From the NCBI GenBank assembly GCA_902826605.1, contig CADEFM010000005.1, positions 262,854 to 326,853 of the forward strand: a stretch of 64,000 nucleotides of DNA, written 5' to 3'. The stretch comes from an uncultured Acidobacteriota bacterium. GTDB lineage: Bacteria > Acidobacteriota > Terriglobia > Bryobacterales > Bryobacteraceae. The notes under the pieces were generated by a model, which worked only from the letters and a program-made list of their open reading frames with translations, searched no databases and was not told where the DNA came from. Shown here piece by piece: positions 63,796 to 64,000 of the stretch. Both the position numbers and the translations under genes were made by a program. Every line of letters starts with the position of its first letter. Position 1 is the first letter of the stretch.

Positions 63796-64000
63796 TCAGC
63801 GGAACTCAACCCATTTGGCTACGCGAATCGCCTTGTTTTCGAGCAGTTCCGCAAGCACCCCTTCCCCGACCGGCTGATCGGTTTCTACCACTAGAATCCC
63901 ATTAGGTGGCGCACCTGCTTTATCAGTCTGCGGCAGGTGTCCCATAGCCAGGCTGGAGATGTTGATGTGGTGGCGTCCAGTGACCGCACCCAAGTGGCCA
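63796..64000 (-). CDS. serA: D-3-phosphoglycerate dehydrogenase, C-terminal ACT end (partial)
   Basis: The final 67 codons of a gene that runs off the right edge. The residues GAVTGRHHINISSLAMGHL and VLAELLENKAIRVAKWVEF match the regulatory ACT domain of SerA, which binds serine for feedback inhibition and ends in this way. SerA catalyses the first step of serine synthesis. Identification rests on this domain alone; a related ACT-carrying dehydrogenase is possible. It is convergent with nuoH, one base away. Confidence 0.75.
   Translation of the reverse strand, partial: GHLGAVTGRHHINISSLAMGHLPQTDKAGAPPNGILVVETDQPVGEGVLAELLENKAIRVAKWVEFR

Noticed and set aside
1..64000. CRISPR arrays, transposases, integrases, tRNA and rRNA genes
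   Set aside because: None was found. No direct-repeat arrays, terminal inverted repeats or recombinase motifs were seen, and the intergenic gaps are too short for rRNA.

Overview
The window is chromosomal DNA from a moderately GC-rich, Gram-negative-type bacterium. TonB-dependent uptake, many exported proteases and sugar enzymes, a cytochrome c–PQQ dehydrogenase, an exosortase/EpsI pair and a PIG-L deacetylase next to a sodium symporter suggest a soil Acidobacteriota, probably of the Solibacter/Bryobacter type. That placement is inferred from gene content; no rRNA or other phylogenetic marker was tested. No rRNA, tRNA, CRISPR array, transposase, integrase or prophage gene was found. Both ends cut through a gene: a KAS III-like gene on the left and serA on the right.

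Left part (1-9.8 kb): pheS-pheT are followed by an acyl carrier protein and a KAS III-like protein whose catalytic cysteine is a serine. Then come a SAM methyltransferase, a three-gene cluster of small charged or coiled-coil proteins, the PII protein GlnB, a split AtuA-type pair and a MazF-type toxin-antitoxin pair with a palindromic operator.

9.8-19 kb: two tandem cytochrome c-PQQ beta-propeller genes, one carrying a frameshift. Next are an SDR, an exosortase-EpsI pair divergent from a DUF3494 (ice-binding-like) protein with a PEP-CTERM-like tail, rlmN and a GDSL esterase. 19-32 kb: a hybrid histidine kinase, a YfiR-like protein and a TonB receptor in one operon; an APH-like kinase divergent from an MFS exporter; a siroheme nitrite/sulfite reductase; a GT39 glycosyltransferase; an SMP-30 lactonase; and a NarL-type regulator.

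32-51 kb: a protein with two alpha/beta-hydrolase domains, a pepP-like-accB-accC operon, a thioredoxin-fold protein with an M28 peptidase, and a PIG-L protein followed by a 51-residue membrane protein and a sodium symporter in overlapping frames. A TPR lipoprotein, a CAAX-protease-like protein, a HAD phosphatase and a ROK kinase form one run of genes. The TPR and CAAX proteins resemble families that accompany exosortase systems.

51-64 kb: glycogen phosphorylase, a lone osmoprotectant-binding lipoprotein, and a complex I operon in the order nuoC-D-I-J-K-L-M-N-H. This operon lacks nuoA, B, E, F and G, and nuoN appears to start at CTG. Points most worth checking are the Ser-for-Cys KAS III, the CTG start of nuoN, the hidden 51-residue gene, the double hydrolase and the duplicated cytochrome-PQQ locus with its frameshift.
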